Assembly (NCBI GenBank): GCA_963663775.1
Contig: OY760624.1
Coordinates: 434,001 to 498,000 of the forward strand
Source: G963663775 sp963663775
Lineage (GTDB): Bacteria > Bacillota > Clostridia > Oscillospirales > Butyricicoccaceae
Direction of reading: 5' to 3'
DNA length: 64,000 bases
Shown: one piece after another, positions 19,037 through 28,608 of the stretch
Numbering within the stretch: the first letter of the stretch is position 1
How the letters are laid out: each line of letters starts with the position of its first letter
Made by a program: the position numbers and the translations under genes
The notes under the pieces: model-generated
The model's input: the letters and a program-made list of their open reading frames with translations, nothing else
Database searches by the model: none
Told to the model about the DNA's origin: nothing

Positions 19037-20799
19037 TCTTTATTTCCTCCATAACCTTTTTTTTCTTTTTGTTTGCGGGCAAATACGGTAAGTGGGTCTT
19101 CCATGCCTTGTGTCGGTTCTTGTCGCGCTTGCTGCAACAAAATCGTATTTATGTAGTCCTCCAACGCTTTGGTGCGCTGCTGTGTGCTGACGGACTCACT
19201 GACAATGCTGCACAGCAAATTCATTTCGCTTTCTGCCAACACGCCTTCAAATGCCGCCACGCTAATCAGGTTGCCCGCATCCTCCAGCGCCAATGCGTGC
19301 TGATAGATGGCGGCAAGGGTTGGGGCAGTAAACTGCTCCGGCTGTATACGTTGCCGCACGTATGGCATCAGCGACTGGTCGGTAAACAGCATTGCCAAAA
19401 TGCCTTCCTCGGCACGTGCAGATTTGATATTTTGATATTGCAGAGTACGGTCTTTGGGCTGTGCTGCGGCAACCGGTGCACGAATCTCTCGCCGCACTTG
19501 TGTTTTTTCCTTGCGCAAACGTGCCTGCAACCGCCGTTTGACCTCTACCTGCATCGCCTCCATGCTGATGTTTGCCATTTTTGCAGCTCTTCCAATATAA
19601 ACCTCTCGCTCCACTGCGTTGTCAATCCTCGCCAATTCCTGCGCCGCATCCTGCAAAAATTGAATTCTTGCCCCATCTTCCTGCAAATCATATTTTGCCG
19701 CCACCGTATCCAAACGATACGCAATGTGGTTTTCCGAGCCTTCAATCAAACGGCGATAGGCATCCGGTCCTTTTTCCCGAATGTATTCATCCGGGTCTTT
19801 TGCACCTGGAATGCGCAGCACACGCACGGACAATTCCGCCGTTTTCAGCAAATCAATTGCACGTTCCGCCGCCGCCTTGCCCGCACCGTCTGCATCATAA
19901 GAAATCACAATATTTTTGGTATATCGTGCAATCATGCGCACCTGCTCTTCGGTCAAAGACGTTCCAAGAGAGGCAACTGCGCTGTCAAATCCTGCTTGAT
20001 GCAGTGCAATCACATCCATATAGCCTTCTGCTAATATAAAATAGTCACTTTTCGTTTTTTTAGCCAAATTAAGAGCAAATAAATTCCTGCTTTTATGAAA
20101 TAGCATTGTTTCAGGCGAATTAAGATACTTGGGTTTGGAATCATCCATCACCCGTCCACCAAACGCAATGACCTGTCCCCGCACATCAATGATGGGAAAC
20201 ATCACACGATGCCGAAACCTATCATAGACATTGCCACGTTCATTTTTCGAGAGCAATCCGGCATCCAACATCTCTTCTTTGGTATATCCCTTGGCACGCA
20301 TGGCATCCATTAGCGCATTGAAGCTATCCGGTGCATATCCCAATCCAAATCGATTCATCGTTTTGCGCTGTAAACCACGCTGTGCAAAATACCGCTGCTG
20401 CTCCGCATGCTCCGGCGCCCAAAGCTGTTCATAAAAAAAGCGTGCCGTGTCCTTATATAGCGCAAGCATCCGTTCTCGCCGATTGACCGTCTGGGCATCC
20501 ATCTGCCGCTCAGGCACTTGCATGCCCACCTGTCTGGATAAAAACTGCACGGCATCCAGAAATTCCAATCCCTCGATACGCATGATGAACCCAATGACAC
20601 TGCCGCCTGCACCGCATCCAAAGCAGTGATAAATTTGTTTATCCGCAGATACGGAAAACGAGCCATGCTTTTCATTATGAAACGGACACAATCCAAAATA
20701 ATTAGAGCCGCTTTTTTTTAACTGCACATAGCGGGATACCACATCGACAATATCGCACCGTGCGGTCAATTCATCTATAAACTCACGGTCAACTGCCAT
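19033..20799 (-). CDS. dnaG: DNA primase
   Basis: A 588-residue primase that makes RNA primers for replication. The N-terminal CHC2 zinc finger has Cys38, His41, Cys59 and Cys62 (CPFHNEK and YHCFGCGAGG). The TOPRIM catalytic core includes AEGYMDVIALHQAG and SYDADGAGKAA. A C-terminal helicase-interaction domain follows. AAGGAGGG precedes the ATG. It lies 35 bases after dgt and overlaps rpoD by 4 bases. Confidence 0.97.
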   Translation of the reverse strand: MAVDREFIDELTARCDIVDVVSRYVQLKKSGSNYFGLCPFHNEKHGSFSVSADKQIYHCFGCGAGGSVIGFIMRIEGLEFLDAVQFLSRQVGMQVPERQMDAQTVNRRERMLALYKDTARFFYEQLWAPEHAEQQRYFAQRGLQRKTMNRFGLGYAPDSFNALMDAMRAKGYTKEEMLDAGLLSKNERGNVYDRFRHRVMFPIIDVRGQVIAFGGRVMDDSKPKYLNSPETMLFHKSRNLFALNLAKKTKSDYFILAEGYMDVIALHQAGFDSAVASLGTSLTEEQVRMIARYTKNIVISYDADGAGKAAAERAIDLLKTAELSVRVLRIPGAKDPDEYIREKGPDAYRRLIEGSENHIAYRLDTVAAKYDLQEDGARIQFLQDAAQELARIDNAVEREVYIGRAAKMANISMEAMQVEVKRRLQARLRKEKTQVRREIRAPVAAAQPKDRTLQYQNIKSARAEEGILAMLFTDQSLMPYVRQRIQPEQFTAPTLAAIYQHALALEDAGNLISVAAFEGVLAESEMNLLCSIVSESVSTQQRTKALEDYINTILLQQARQEPTQGMEDPLTVFARKQKEKKGYGGNKE

Positions 20800-20834
20800 G
20801 GGACTCCCTCCTTTTTTCTCTCTGCAGTGCTATC

Positions 20835-21851
20835 CTAGTCCTCAAATGCTTCATTCCAGCTTTTCGGAACAAACAGCTGCTTATACCGTGCAATGGAATA
20901 TCGGTCTGTCATGCAGGCGATGTAATCACACACCACACGATGCAGGGTATCCTGCGGCAACAGCTCTAAAAATTCCTGTGGCAGCTCGTGCGGGTGCGCA
21001 TAATAATATCGATACATGGCACGAATGATGTCCATCGCCCGCCCTTCTTCGCGCTGTGCAATCGTACCTTCATAGATATGCGAAAAATTAAATTTCCGAA
21101 GCCGCAGCATGGCATCCAAAATATGCATATCCATGCCGATTTCTCCCGTGCGCTCCCCATACGCAATCATATTGCTTACCATGGTATCAATGCGTGCTCC
21201 ATGCGAATCGCCCAAAATATGCAGCAGCTCCCGTGGCAAATCCGCTTTCTGAATCAACCCAGCACGCAAGGCATCATCAATGTCATGGTTGATATATGCA
21301 ATACGGTCGGCAAAGTGGATGATGCGTCCCTCCAGCGTGGTTGCCCGTGTTTTTCCGGTATGGCACAGGATGCCATTGCGCACTTCCCACGTCAGATTCA
21401 GTCCGCTGCCGCCACGCTCTAAACGGTCAACCACCCGCAAACTCTGCCGATTGTGATGAAAGCCCTCTGGACACACTTCATTCAGCGCTCGCTCTCCTGC
21501 ATGCCCAAATGGTGTATGCCCCAAATCATGCCCCAAGCCAATCGCTTCTGTTAAATCCTCATTCAGGCACAATGCACGTGCAATCGTGCGTCCAATTTGT
21601 GCCACCTCCAATGTATGCGTTAAACGGGCACGATAATAATCCCCTTCCGGCGAAATGAACACCTGTGTTTTATTAGACAGTCGGCGAAAGGCTTTCGAAT
21701 GAATGATACGGTCGCGGTCACGCTGAAAGCAGGTGCGAATCGGACACGGTGCAATCTCTTGCCGCCGTCCACGTGAATCAGCGGCGTGCATAGCGTGCTT
21801 CTGTAAAATCACAGATTCCTGCTGCTCCATTTTTTCTCGAATCGTACTCAT
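20835..21851 (-). CDS. dgt: dGTP triphosphohydrolase-like HD protein
   Basis: A 338-residue HD-superfamily nucleotide hydrolase that cleaves dNTPs to nucleoside and triphosphate. It has RDRIIHSKAFRRLSNKTQV, the HD motif ALGHDLGH-like GLGHDLGHTPFGHAGE, and the downstream metal ligand in HFADRIAYINHDIDDA. GAAGG precedes the ATG. The gene leads the dgt-dnaG-rpoD unit, an arrangement common in Clostridia. Confidence 0.94.
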   Translation of the reverse strand: MSTIREKMEQQESVILQKHAMHAADSRGRRQEIAPCPIRTCFQRDRDRIIHSKAFRRLSNKTQVFISPEGDYYRARLTHTLEVAQIGRTIARALCLNEDLTEAIGLGHDLGHTPFGHAGERALNEVCPEGFHHNRQSLRVVDRLERGGSGLNLTWEVRNGILCHTGKTRATTLEGRIIHFADRIAYINHDIDDALRAGLIQKADLPRELLHILGDSHGARIDTMVSNMIAYGERTGEIGMDMHILDAMLRLRKFNFSHIYEGTIAQREEGRAMDIIRAMYRYYYAHPHELPQEFLELLPQDTLHRVVCDYIACMTDRYSIARYKQLFVPKSWNEAFED

Positions 21852-21928
21852 GATACCTTCTATTCATCCCCAATCTGCTGCAAAAGTATTCCATTTTTCA
21901 ACAATATAAGAGCAAGCAAAAGACCTCT

Positions 21929-21957
21929 ATTATATAAATACGCAGTCTCTCGTAAAA
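21929..21957 (-). promoter_or_regulatory. candidate promoter of dgt-dnaG-rpoD
   Basis: A perfect minus-strand TATAAT (21929-21934) with a weak -35 TTTTAC (21952-21957) at 17 bases. The region is strongly A/T rich, so the match could be partly by chance. Confidence 0.5.
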
Positions 21958-22014
21958 ACCCTCTTTTTTTTATAAAATTTTTTCACTTTTTTGTGGCAGA
22001 TTTTTTTGATAAAT

Positions 22015-22040
22015 GAAGGGCAGGCATATGCCCGCCCTTT
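22015..22040 (-). terminator. possible metG terminator
   Basis: An interrupted stem of about 11 bp (AAGGGC/GCCCTT with an inner GGC/GCC) follows metG by 25 bases. No proper T run follows it, so termination may be weak. Confidence 0.45.
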
Positions 22041-22064
22041 CATGCAGTTTTATGGTATATGCTG

Positions 22065-23984
22065 TCAGCAAAGTTTTGCGCCCGCCGGAATGCTGTCGTC
22101 TAGCATCAGCAGATTCAATACGTCGTCTTTTTCCGCAGATAGAATCATGCCGTTAGACTCTTGCCCCATCATTTTGCGTGGCGGCAAATTGGTGCATGCC
22201 ACTACGGTTTTACCCACCAATTCTTCTGGGGTATAGTATTTGGCAATCCCAGAAAGAATTTGACGATTTGTACCGCTGCCATCATCCAGTTGGAATTTCA
22301 GCAGTTTTTCACTTTTCTTGACCTTTTCACAAGCCAACACCTTGCATACGGTCATATCAACCTTGGCAAATTCATCAATTGTAATCGGCGGAATGGTCGG
22401 TGCGGCAATTTCCTGTGTCTGCCCCGCCGTAATTTCTTCCATCTTTTTTGCCATATCAATGCGCTGGAACAAAATCTCAGCTGTACCAACGGTACCGCCA
22501 ATCGGCATACCATCAAAGGATGCCAGCGACTCCACGCCGCCATTTGTAACCTGCAGCTGTGCAAAAATGCGGTCTGCCGTATCTGGCAGGAAAGATTTCA
22601 GTTCCACTGCCGCAAAGCGGATGCTTTCCAGCAAATGATACAGTACCGTGCCCAAACGCTCCCGTTTGGTTTCGTCCTTCGCCAATGCCCACGGCATGGT
22701 TTCATCGATATATTTATTGGAACGGCGCAGCAACGTGAAAATCTCATCCATCGCTTCCGCCACACGCAAATCTTGCATTTTCTTTTCCACCGCTGCCGGC
22801 AAAGCGAGTGCCAATGCTTTCAGTTCTTCATCCATCGGCTCTAACACGGTGGGTGCACAAATTTTTCCGTCAAAATATTTGTGTGACATCGCAATGGTAC
22901 GATTAACCAAATTGCCGAGCACATTTGCCAAGTCAGAATTGATGCGCTCCATCATCAGTTCATAGCTGATGACACCATCGTTTGCAAACGGCATTTCATG
23001 CAGCACATAGTATCGCACCGCATCCACCCCGAACCACTTGACCAAATCATCCGCATAAATAACATTGCCGGTGGATTTCGACATTTTACCGTCGCCAACG
23101 AGCAGCCATGGATGTCCAAACACCTGTTTTGGCAATTCCTCGCCCAACGCCATGAGGAAAATCGGCCAATACACCGTATGGAAACGAATAATATCCTTAC
23201 CAATCAAATGTACATCTGCCGGCCAAAACTTCGCATACTGCGCCTCATGGTTACCATCGGGGTCATAGCCGCAGAAGGTGATGTAGTTGGTCAGCGCATC
23301 CAGCCACACATAAACCACGTGCTTTTCATCAATGGTGACAGGAATGCCCCAGCTAAAGGAAGTACGTGATACACACAAATCCTGCAAACCGGGCTTTAAG
23401 AAATTGTTCACCATTTCATTTTTGCGGCTTTCCGGCTGAATAAATTCCGGATGTGCCTCAATATGCGCCATCAAGCGGTCTGCATATTTGCTCATGCGGA
23501 AGAAATACGCTTCCTCTTCTGCATCCTCGCAGGGACGCCCGCAATCTGGACAGCAGCCGTCCTTCATCTGGCTTTCTGTCCAAAAGGATTCACAAGGTGT
23601 GCAGTACTTGCCTTTATACGAACCTTTGTAAATATCGCCTTGGTCATACAGCTTTTTGAAAATCTTCTGCACTTTTTCCATGTGCATCTGGTCTGTTGTA
23701 CGCACAAAACGGTCATAGGTGGTATTCATCAAATCCCAAATGTCCTTGATTTGTGCAGCCACACCATCCACATATGCCTGCGGGGTAACACCTGCCTGCT
23801 GTGCTTTTTCTTGAATTTTCTGACCATGCTCATCGGTTCCGGTCTGAAAATATACATCAAACCCCATCATGCGCTTATAGCGCGCAATCGCATCGGCCAG
23901 CACAATTTCATAAGTGTTGCCAATATGCGGCTTCGCCGAAGTGTAAGCAATCGCTGTTGAGATATAATATGGTTTTTTCTCCAT
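22065..23984 (-). CDS. metG: methionyl-tRNA synthetase
   Basis: A 639-residue MetRS. The class I signatures are KPHIGNTYE (HIGH-type) and KMSKSTGNV. A zinc-binding insert has CESFW and CCPDCGRPCED. A helical anticodon-binding domain follows. The C-terminal 105 residues form a tRNA-binding OB fold (VDMTVCKVLACEKVKKSEKL) as in the dimeric, long form. It has its own promoter; no T-box leader fits in the short upstream gap. AAGGAGAAG precedes the ATG at a slightly long spacing. Confidence 0.97.
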   Translation of the reverse strand: MEKKPYYISTAIAYTSAKPHIGNTYEIVLADAIARYKRMMGFDVYFQTGTDEHGQKIQEKAQQAGVTPQAYVDGVAAQIKDIWDLMNTTYDRFVRTTDQMHMEKVQKIFKKLYDQGDIYKGSYKGKYCTPCESFWTESQMKDGCCPDCGRPCEDAEEEAYFFRMSKYADRLMAHIEAHPEFIQPESRKNEMVNNFLKPGLQDLCVSRTSFSWGIPVTIDEKHVVYVWLDALTNYITFCGYDPDGNHEAQYAKFWPADVHLIGKDIIRFHTVYWPIFLMALGEELPKQVFGHPWLLVGDGKMSKSTGNVIYADDLVKWFGVDAVRYYVLHEMPFANDGVISYELMMERINSDLANVLGNLVNRTIAMSHKYFDGKICAPTVLEPMDEELKALALALPAAVEKKMQDLRVAEAMDEIFTLLRRSNKYIDETMPWALAKDETKRERLGTVLYHLLESIRFAAVELKSFLPDTADRIFAQLQVTNGGVESLASFDGMPIGGTVGTAEILFQRIDMAKKMEEITAGQTQEIAAPTIPPITIDEFAKVDMTVCKVLACEKVKKSEKLLKFQLDDGSGTNRQILSGIAKYYTPEELVGKTVVACTNLPPRKMMGQESNGMILSAEKDDVLNLLMLDDSIPAGAKLC

Positions 23985-24023
23985 GAATCATCCACTTCTC
24001 CTTCAGTTTTCTGTCTGTTTCTT

Positions 24024-24052
24024 ATTATACCCAAACTCACCCATAAAAACAA
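24024..24052 (-). promoter_or_regulatory. metG promoter
   Basis: Minus-strand TTGTTT (24047-24052), 17 bases, TATAAT (24024-24029). The -35 lies in the T tract of the preceding terminator, so the two signals overlap. Confidence 0.8.
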
Positions 24053-24090
24053 GAGCACAGCCAGAGTTTTTCCTCTTATCTGTGCCCTTG
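24045..24090 (-). terminator. terminator of the vanW-DUF975 operon
   Basis: On the minus strand an 11-bp stem CAAGGGCACAG/CTGTGCTCTTG with one G-U pair encloses a 19-base loop and is followed by five T. Confidence 0.85.
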
Positions 24091-24111
24091 AACGGTATTT
24101 ATGCAAAATTT

Positions 24112-25197
24112 TCAAGAATGTTGGCTTTCATCTGCGTCTGCATCATCGCCTTGTTCGGCATTCTCTTTGTCCGCTTTCTCCTCTTTCTCCTCGGCAGCTG
24201 CATCATCCTGCTCTTTCGCAGAAGCATCCTTCTCTTGCGCTTCTTCCACCGCCTGCTGTATCCACTGCAAAAACTGCTCATTGATATCAATTTCTCTCAT
24301 AGCGGGGTTCTCTTCCTGCTGCATACGGTCTGCCAATGCAAAAAAGCTAGTGTTTTGATATGCCTTCACGATGCCGTCCAAGCAAAGCGCTAACACAAAC
24401 CAAACAAACCCCAATAGCAGCACAGTTCCTGTTTGCTGCACCAAAAACAGTCCACCTGCTGTCAGCACACCGTACAACGCATACCACGGCAAAAAACTGC
24501 AGAAAAAGACCAGCATAGAGCGGAATTGTCCCCGAAACATCTGCCCGCCAATGGCGGTTGCAAACCACACGCCAATCCCTTGATAATCGCTGACAATGGT
24601 GTAGCCCGCCTTGTACAGTGCGATTTTCACCCGCAGCACCAAAAAGCAAACCATACAAAAACCGCTGACCACAAAAATTTGCAGGTCATTTTCCGCAAGC
24701 AGCGACCAGTTCAGCAAAAATGAAGACATCGCTGTCATATATAGCATCACCGGCATAAACAACCACAAAAATGTGCGAAACCACATGCAGGCCTGCATAC
24801 GAATGGCACGCCAAACAGCACGCAGCGAGGTAAACGGACGCAGCACAATCGCCAACGAGGCGTCTTCCTGCCGTGACAGGGTCAGATAAAACTGCATCAG
24901 TCCCATTTTCAGTGGGCTGACAATCAAAAGCAGCAGAATTGCCATCCCCAAATAGATATTCAGCACTTTTTTGAATGCCTGCATGATTTGGTAGAGCTCC
25001 ATCATGCTGTAATTTGTGGAAAACCGCAGCTGCTGTGAAATTCCAACCCTGCCACACAGCAAAAGTCCCAAAAAGACAATCAATGCCGCTGGCAATGTGA
25101 CCAATACATTCGCACCCATGCAACGCTTAACGGTCTTGAAAACGCGTTTTTTCTGCTCTGTCTTTATTTCTCGGCGTATTTGGGTGGTTATCTTCAT
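24112..25197 (-). CDS. DUF975-like polytopic membrane protein with acidic tail
   Basis: A 361-residue membrane protein of unknown function. About six hydrophobic segments lie at residues 28-300. The block SPLKMGLMQFYLTLSRQEDA resembles DUF975 proteins. The last 60 residues are a charged Glu/Asp/Ala/Lys tail, probably cytoplasmic and coiled (KEQDDAAAEEKEEKADKE). AGGAG lies 9 bases before the ATG. It starts 25 bases after the VanW-like gene and shares its transcript. Confidence 0.65.
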   Translation of the reverse strand: MKITTQIRREIKTEQKKRVFKTVKRCMGANVLVTLPAALIVFLGLLLCGRVGISQQLRFSTNYSMMELYQIMQAFKKVLNIYLGMAILLLLIVSPLKMGLMQFYLTLSRQEDASLAIVLRPFTSLRAVWRAIRMQACMWFRTFLWLFMPVMLYMTAMSSFLLNWSLLAENDLQIFVVSGFCMVCFLVLRVKIALYKAGYTIVSDYQGIGVWFATAIGGQMFRGQFRSMLVFFCSFLPWYALYGVLTAGGLFLVQQTGTVLLLGFVWFVLALCLDGIVKAYQNTSFFALADRMQQEENPAMREIDINEQFLQWIQQAVEEAQEKDASAKEQDDAAAEEKEEKADKENAEQGDDADADESQHS

Positions 25198-25222
25198 TCT
25201 ATCATTCTCCTAAAAAAGACCC

Positions 25223-27028
25223 TCAGTCTTGGTTCGACTCATCAACCGCTACAGCGTCTGCATCGTCTGCGGCTGTCGTTTGCTGGGTAGCTTCTTCTGT
25301 CTGCCCCGCTGTGTCTTCGGTTGACTGTGTGGTATCCTCGGTCTGTGCCGGTGTCGTTTCGGTCGCCACAGGCTTGGTACCCACCAGCACAATTTTGTCC
25401 TTCTTTTTATACGTTGAGGTGTTTGCCAAAACCCGTGTGGTTTCTCCGTTTTCGGTAATCAACTGATACACCTTCACTTTGTAGCCGGTTGCCGCATGCT
25501 GCTTGACGCTTGTTTTACCCACGTCAAGTGTAGCATCTGGCTGTTCCACAACACCCGGCTCATAGGTTGCCAGCACCTCCCGCTCGGTTTTCACCGACTT
25601 ATCGGTGGTGTTTGTTCCCAAAATCGTCATTGTAACCTCTCGATTGGAGGAGTCCGCTATGATTTTAACTGGATAGTCCGTATCGTTGCTAAAGCAGAAG
25701 TCCGGACCTCCAAAAGACACCGTTGCATCCTCGCCCAATGGCGTGTAGGCGGAAACATAGCTATGATTCTGCCGCTCCACCACATTCAAATCGGCACGCA
25801 AAACTGCCATATACAGGGTGGAAGAAGGCTGACACACGCCGCCGCCCAGTTCACTGACCAATTCTCCGTTGACATAGGCACCCGCTTCTTGGAAGCCACG
25901 TGCCGCCGTACGCTTTCCAACCACGGTGTTATAGGAAAATGACTCACCTGGGTTCAAAATCACACTGTTGCAGTATCCGGTTGCCAAGCGCACATTTTTC
26001 GCACGTGCAGAATTAGAGGAGCTATAGTCGGTGGAAGCCTCCCCCAGCACATCCCGAAACAGCACAGCAGACAGCTCTTCCGCCGTGATAGTGGCAGGCA
26101 CCCGTGTAATCGGAATGCGATACGTCTGCTGTTCACTCGCCGCAATGATTTTATTGGCAGCAGCCACATCGACCTCGATGCCGTCTGTGGAGGCAAGAAT
26201 CGTTGCGCCATCGGTTTTGTCCAACGTGGCATTTTGCATCTCGCTGTCGGCCTCTGCCTTGATTTGATTCATATCAATCGGGTTTTGCTCGCTGACCTCT
26301 GCCGCAACCTCATATGCCGCAAAGTCCAGCGCTGCAATCTGTTGTGTGACTGCCTGTTCAACGGTTGCACGGTCAAAATCCACGCCAGCTGTACCACTGT
26401 CTACAACCAGATTGTCGCCCTCAATCGACCAAGACGGCTGCACTGGCTCTGTCATCGCTTCTGCAGAAATCGCATCCAGACGTGCCCCCAGTGCTGAGCT
26501 GTCCATGTTCACCTGCAACGGCACTTTATGATGTCCCAATGCCGCCAATGTATGTCCCAACCGCGTGAAAAATCCACCTGTGTGGGTATAGTCATATGCA
26601 TCCTGCGCCGTTTGCATACTGTCTATTCCATCGGTCACCTGCTGCACATCGATTGCATAATTTTTCTCGTCAATGGATAAATCCAGCGACTGTCCCGCCA
26701 AATCAGCAGCACCCTCTTGCTCAATCACCGCCGCCGCTTCGCTTTGCGACATACCGCCAACCGCTACCGTTCCTGCACGCAAGCCGTAGTGAATGCCGCT
26801 GTAAAGGTATGTATAGGCTGTTAAAGCGGACAAGAGCAGTACCACGCCGATGCCCCCGAACAAAATACCTTTTTGCAGCCTTGTGCCTGAAAAAGCTGTC
26901 TGCTGTCCCATAGCACCTCTTGAAGCTGCCTTTTGCGTCACAGTCCCCCCCTGCGCCTCTGCACGAATTTCCTGCATAATGGCTTCCAACTGCTGTTCTT
27001 TGCGTTCCTCATATTGTTTGCTGTCCAT
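25223..27028 (-). CDS. VanW-family membrane-anchored cell wall protein with G5 domain
   Basis: A 601-residue protein. Residues 1-50 are cytoplasmic and 54-76 form a transmembrane anchor. About 85-330 hold peptidoglycan-binding-4-like repeats. The VanW domain at about 365-500 has NPGESFSYNTVVGKRTAARG and ELGGGVCQPSSTLYMAVLRA. A G5 domain at about 505-575 and a Thr/Gln/Asp-rich tail follow. The role is cell-wall binding; the VanW activity is unknown. The start at 27028 (MDSKQYEERK) is preceded by AGGGG and fits a cytoplasmic N terminus; the frame is open upstream. Confidence 0.88.
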   Translation of the reverse strand: MDSKQYEERKEQQLEAIMQEIRAEAQGGTVTQKAASRGAMGQQTAFSGTRLQKGILFGGIGVVLLLSALTAYTYLYSGIHYGLRAGTVAVGGMSQSEAAAVIEQEGAADLAGQSLDLSIDEKNYAIDVQQVTDGIDSMQTAQDAYDYTHTGGFFTRLGHTLAALGHHKVPLQVNMDSSALGARLDAISAEAMTEPVQPSWSIEGDNLVVDSGTAGVDFDRATVEQAVTQQIAALDFAAYEVAAEVSEQNPIDMNQIKAEADSEMQNATLDKTDGATILASTDGIEVDVAAANKIIAASEQQTYRIPITRVPATITAEELSAVLFRDVLGEASTDYSSSNSARAKNVRLATGYCNSVILNPGESFSYNTVVGKRTAARGFQEAGAYVNGELVSELGGGVCQPSSTLYMAVLRADLNVVERQNHSYVSAYTPLGEDATVSFGGPDFCFSNDTDYPVKIIADSSNREVTMTILGTNTTDKSVKTEREVLATYEPGVVEQPDATLDVGKTSVKQHAATGYKVKVYQLITENGETTRVLANTSTYKKKDKIVLVGTKPVATETTPAQTEDTTQSTEDTAGQTEEATQQTTAADDADAVAVDESNQD

Positions 27029-27098
27029 ATTTTCTGCGCCCCTATCCGAAAATGTGTCAACTGCTTCTATTATCTCTCTCATAATAGACACTCTAAAT

Positions 27099-27127
27099 AT
27101 AATACGACAAATTTCATGAAAAAACAA
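27099..27127 (-). promoter_or_regulatory. promoter of the vanW-DUF975 operon
   Basis: Minus-strand TTGTTT (27122-27127), 17 bases, TATTAT (27099-27104). It supports a start of the VanW-like protein at 27028 rather than farther upstream. Confidence 0.72.
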
Positions 27128-27168
27128 CAACAATTCAGATACATTGCTCCCTAATCGCTTTATTCTGC

Positions 27169-27201
27169 AAAAAAACGAGCGTATTTCTCGATACGCTCGT
27201 T
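27169..27201 (-). terminator. ychF terminator
   Basis: Minus-strand 11-bp perfect stem AACGAGCGTAT/ATACGCTCGTT, 6-base loop, then seven T. Confidence 0.94.
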
Positions 27202-27270
27202 TCATTTGCATCATAACAAGATTAGAGTATGTATGCTACATAGAATTTTAGAACCGGTATGACAGGTTTT

Positions 27271-28365
27271 TTATACGTTAAAGCGGAATAATACAATATC
27301 GCCGTCCCGCATGACATATTCTTTGCCTTCCGAACGCACCAAACCCTTTTCCCGTGCCGCTACCATAGAACCGCATGTCATCAAATCATCATATGCAACC
27401 ACCTCGGCACGAATGAAGCCACGCTCAAAATCGGTGTGGATTTTGCCGGCTGCCTGCGGTGCTTTGGTGCCCTTCTGAATTGTCCATGCACGCACCTCTT
27501 GTTCGCCTGCCGTCAGATAGCTCATCAGCCCCAACAAATCATAGCAAACACGAATCAGGCGATCCAGTCCGGATTCGGTTAAATCCAGTTCCCCCAAAAA
27601 GAGTTCCTTTTCTTCCGGCTCCAAATTTGCGATGTCCTGCTCCAGCTTTGCACAAATCGGCAGCACCTGTGACCCTTCGCCCTGCGCAATCTCCTGCACC
27701 GCTGCAAAGCGTGCCGATTCTGCTGCATCGCCGGTAAAGCCGGCTTCATCCATGTTCGCCGCATAAATCACAGGCTTTGCAGAGAGCAGCCCGACCATAT
27801 CGAGCAGTTCTTTTTCTTCGTCATAGTCCGGAAAAGTGCGTGCAAGCTTTCCTTCCTCCAGATGCTGCTTGAGCAACTCCAGCACATCCACCTCGTGCTG
27901 CACCTTTTTGTCCGCTTTTGCTGCTTTTCGAGCACGGTCAATGCGTCTTTCCAGCATTTCAATATCGGACAAAATCAATTCCAAATTGATGGTTTCAATA
28001 TCACGTGACGGGTCTACGCTGCCCTCCACGTGCACGATGTTCTCATCTTCAAAACAACGCACCACATGCACAATGGCATCCACCTCACGGATATGGGACA
28101 GGAATTTATTGCCCAATCCCTCCCCCTTAGATGCACCGCGCACCAAGCCTGCAATGTCTACAAATTCCACAACTGCCGGCAGTGTTTTCTTTGCATGATA
28201 CAGCTCTGTCAGCGGCTTGAGCCGAGGGTCCGGCACTGATACCATGCCGATGTTGGGGTCGATGGTGCAAAACGGATAGTTTGCGCTTTCTGCGCCTGCG
28301 TTGGTGATGGCATTGAATAATGTGGATTTCCCGACATTCGGCAACCCTACAATTCCGAGCTTCAT
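27271..28365 (-). CDS. ychF: YchF/OLA1-type redox-responsive ATPase
   Basis: A 364-residue P-loop NTPase of the Obg superfamily that binds ribosomes and prefers ATP. It has G1 GLPNVGKSTLFNAI, G3 DIAGLVRGASKGEGLGNKFL, a coiled-coil insert at about 130-200, the G4 position in VIYAANMDE (the NxxE form typical of YchF), and a C-terminal TGS domain (AGKIHTDFERGFIRAEV). GGAGG lies 9 bases before the ATG at 28365; the open frame upstream is non-coding. Confidence 0.96.
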   Translation of the reverse strand: MKLGIVGLPNVGKSTLFNAITNAGAESANYPFCTIDPNIGMVSVPDPRLKPLTELYHAKKTLPAVVEFVDIAGLVRGASKGEGLGNKFLSHIREVDAIVHVVRCFEDENIVHVEGSVDPSRDIETINLELILSDIEMLERRIDRARKAAKADKKVQHEVDVLELLKQHLEEGKLARTFPDYDEEKELLDMVGLLSAKPVIYAANMDEAGFTGDAAESARFAAVQEIAQGEGSQVLPICAKLEQDIANLEPEEKELFLGELDLTESGLDRLIRVCYDLLGLMSYLTAGEQEVRAWTIQKGTKAPQAAGKIHTDFERGFIRAEVVAYDDLMTCGSMVAAREKGLVRSEGKEYVMRDGDIVLFRFNV

Positions 28366-28608
28366 GATGTTTTTCCTCCAATTATATTGCAAACTTTTTC
28401 TGTCAGAAGCAAAAGTCCTGTATGAAAAGGATGGTTCTTTGCAGAACTCTTTCAATAGTATAGCGTTTTTTCTGGATTTTTGCAAGAATCAACTGTATAA
28501 TTGTATCATGAATTCAAGTCACCATTTTTTAGAAAAGCAACTTGCCGCAGGCAACCGCCTTGTATGGTCTGCAATTGCACTGCGGCAAAGTTTTGAGGGG
28601 GTTCTTTT

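Noticed and set aside
23985..24050. T-box leader for metG
   Set aside because: Only about 60 bases lie between the upstream terminator and metG, and they contain the promoter, so there is no room for a T-box.
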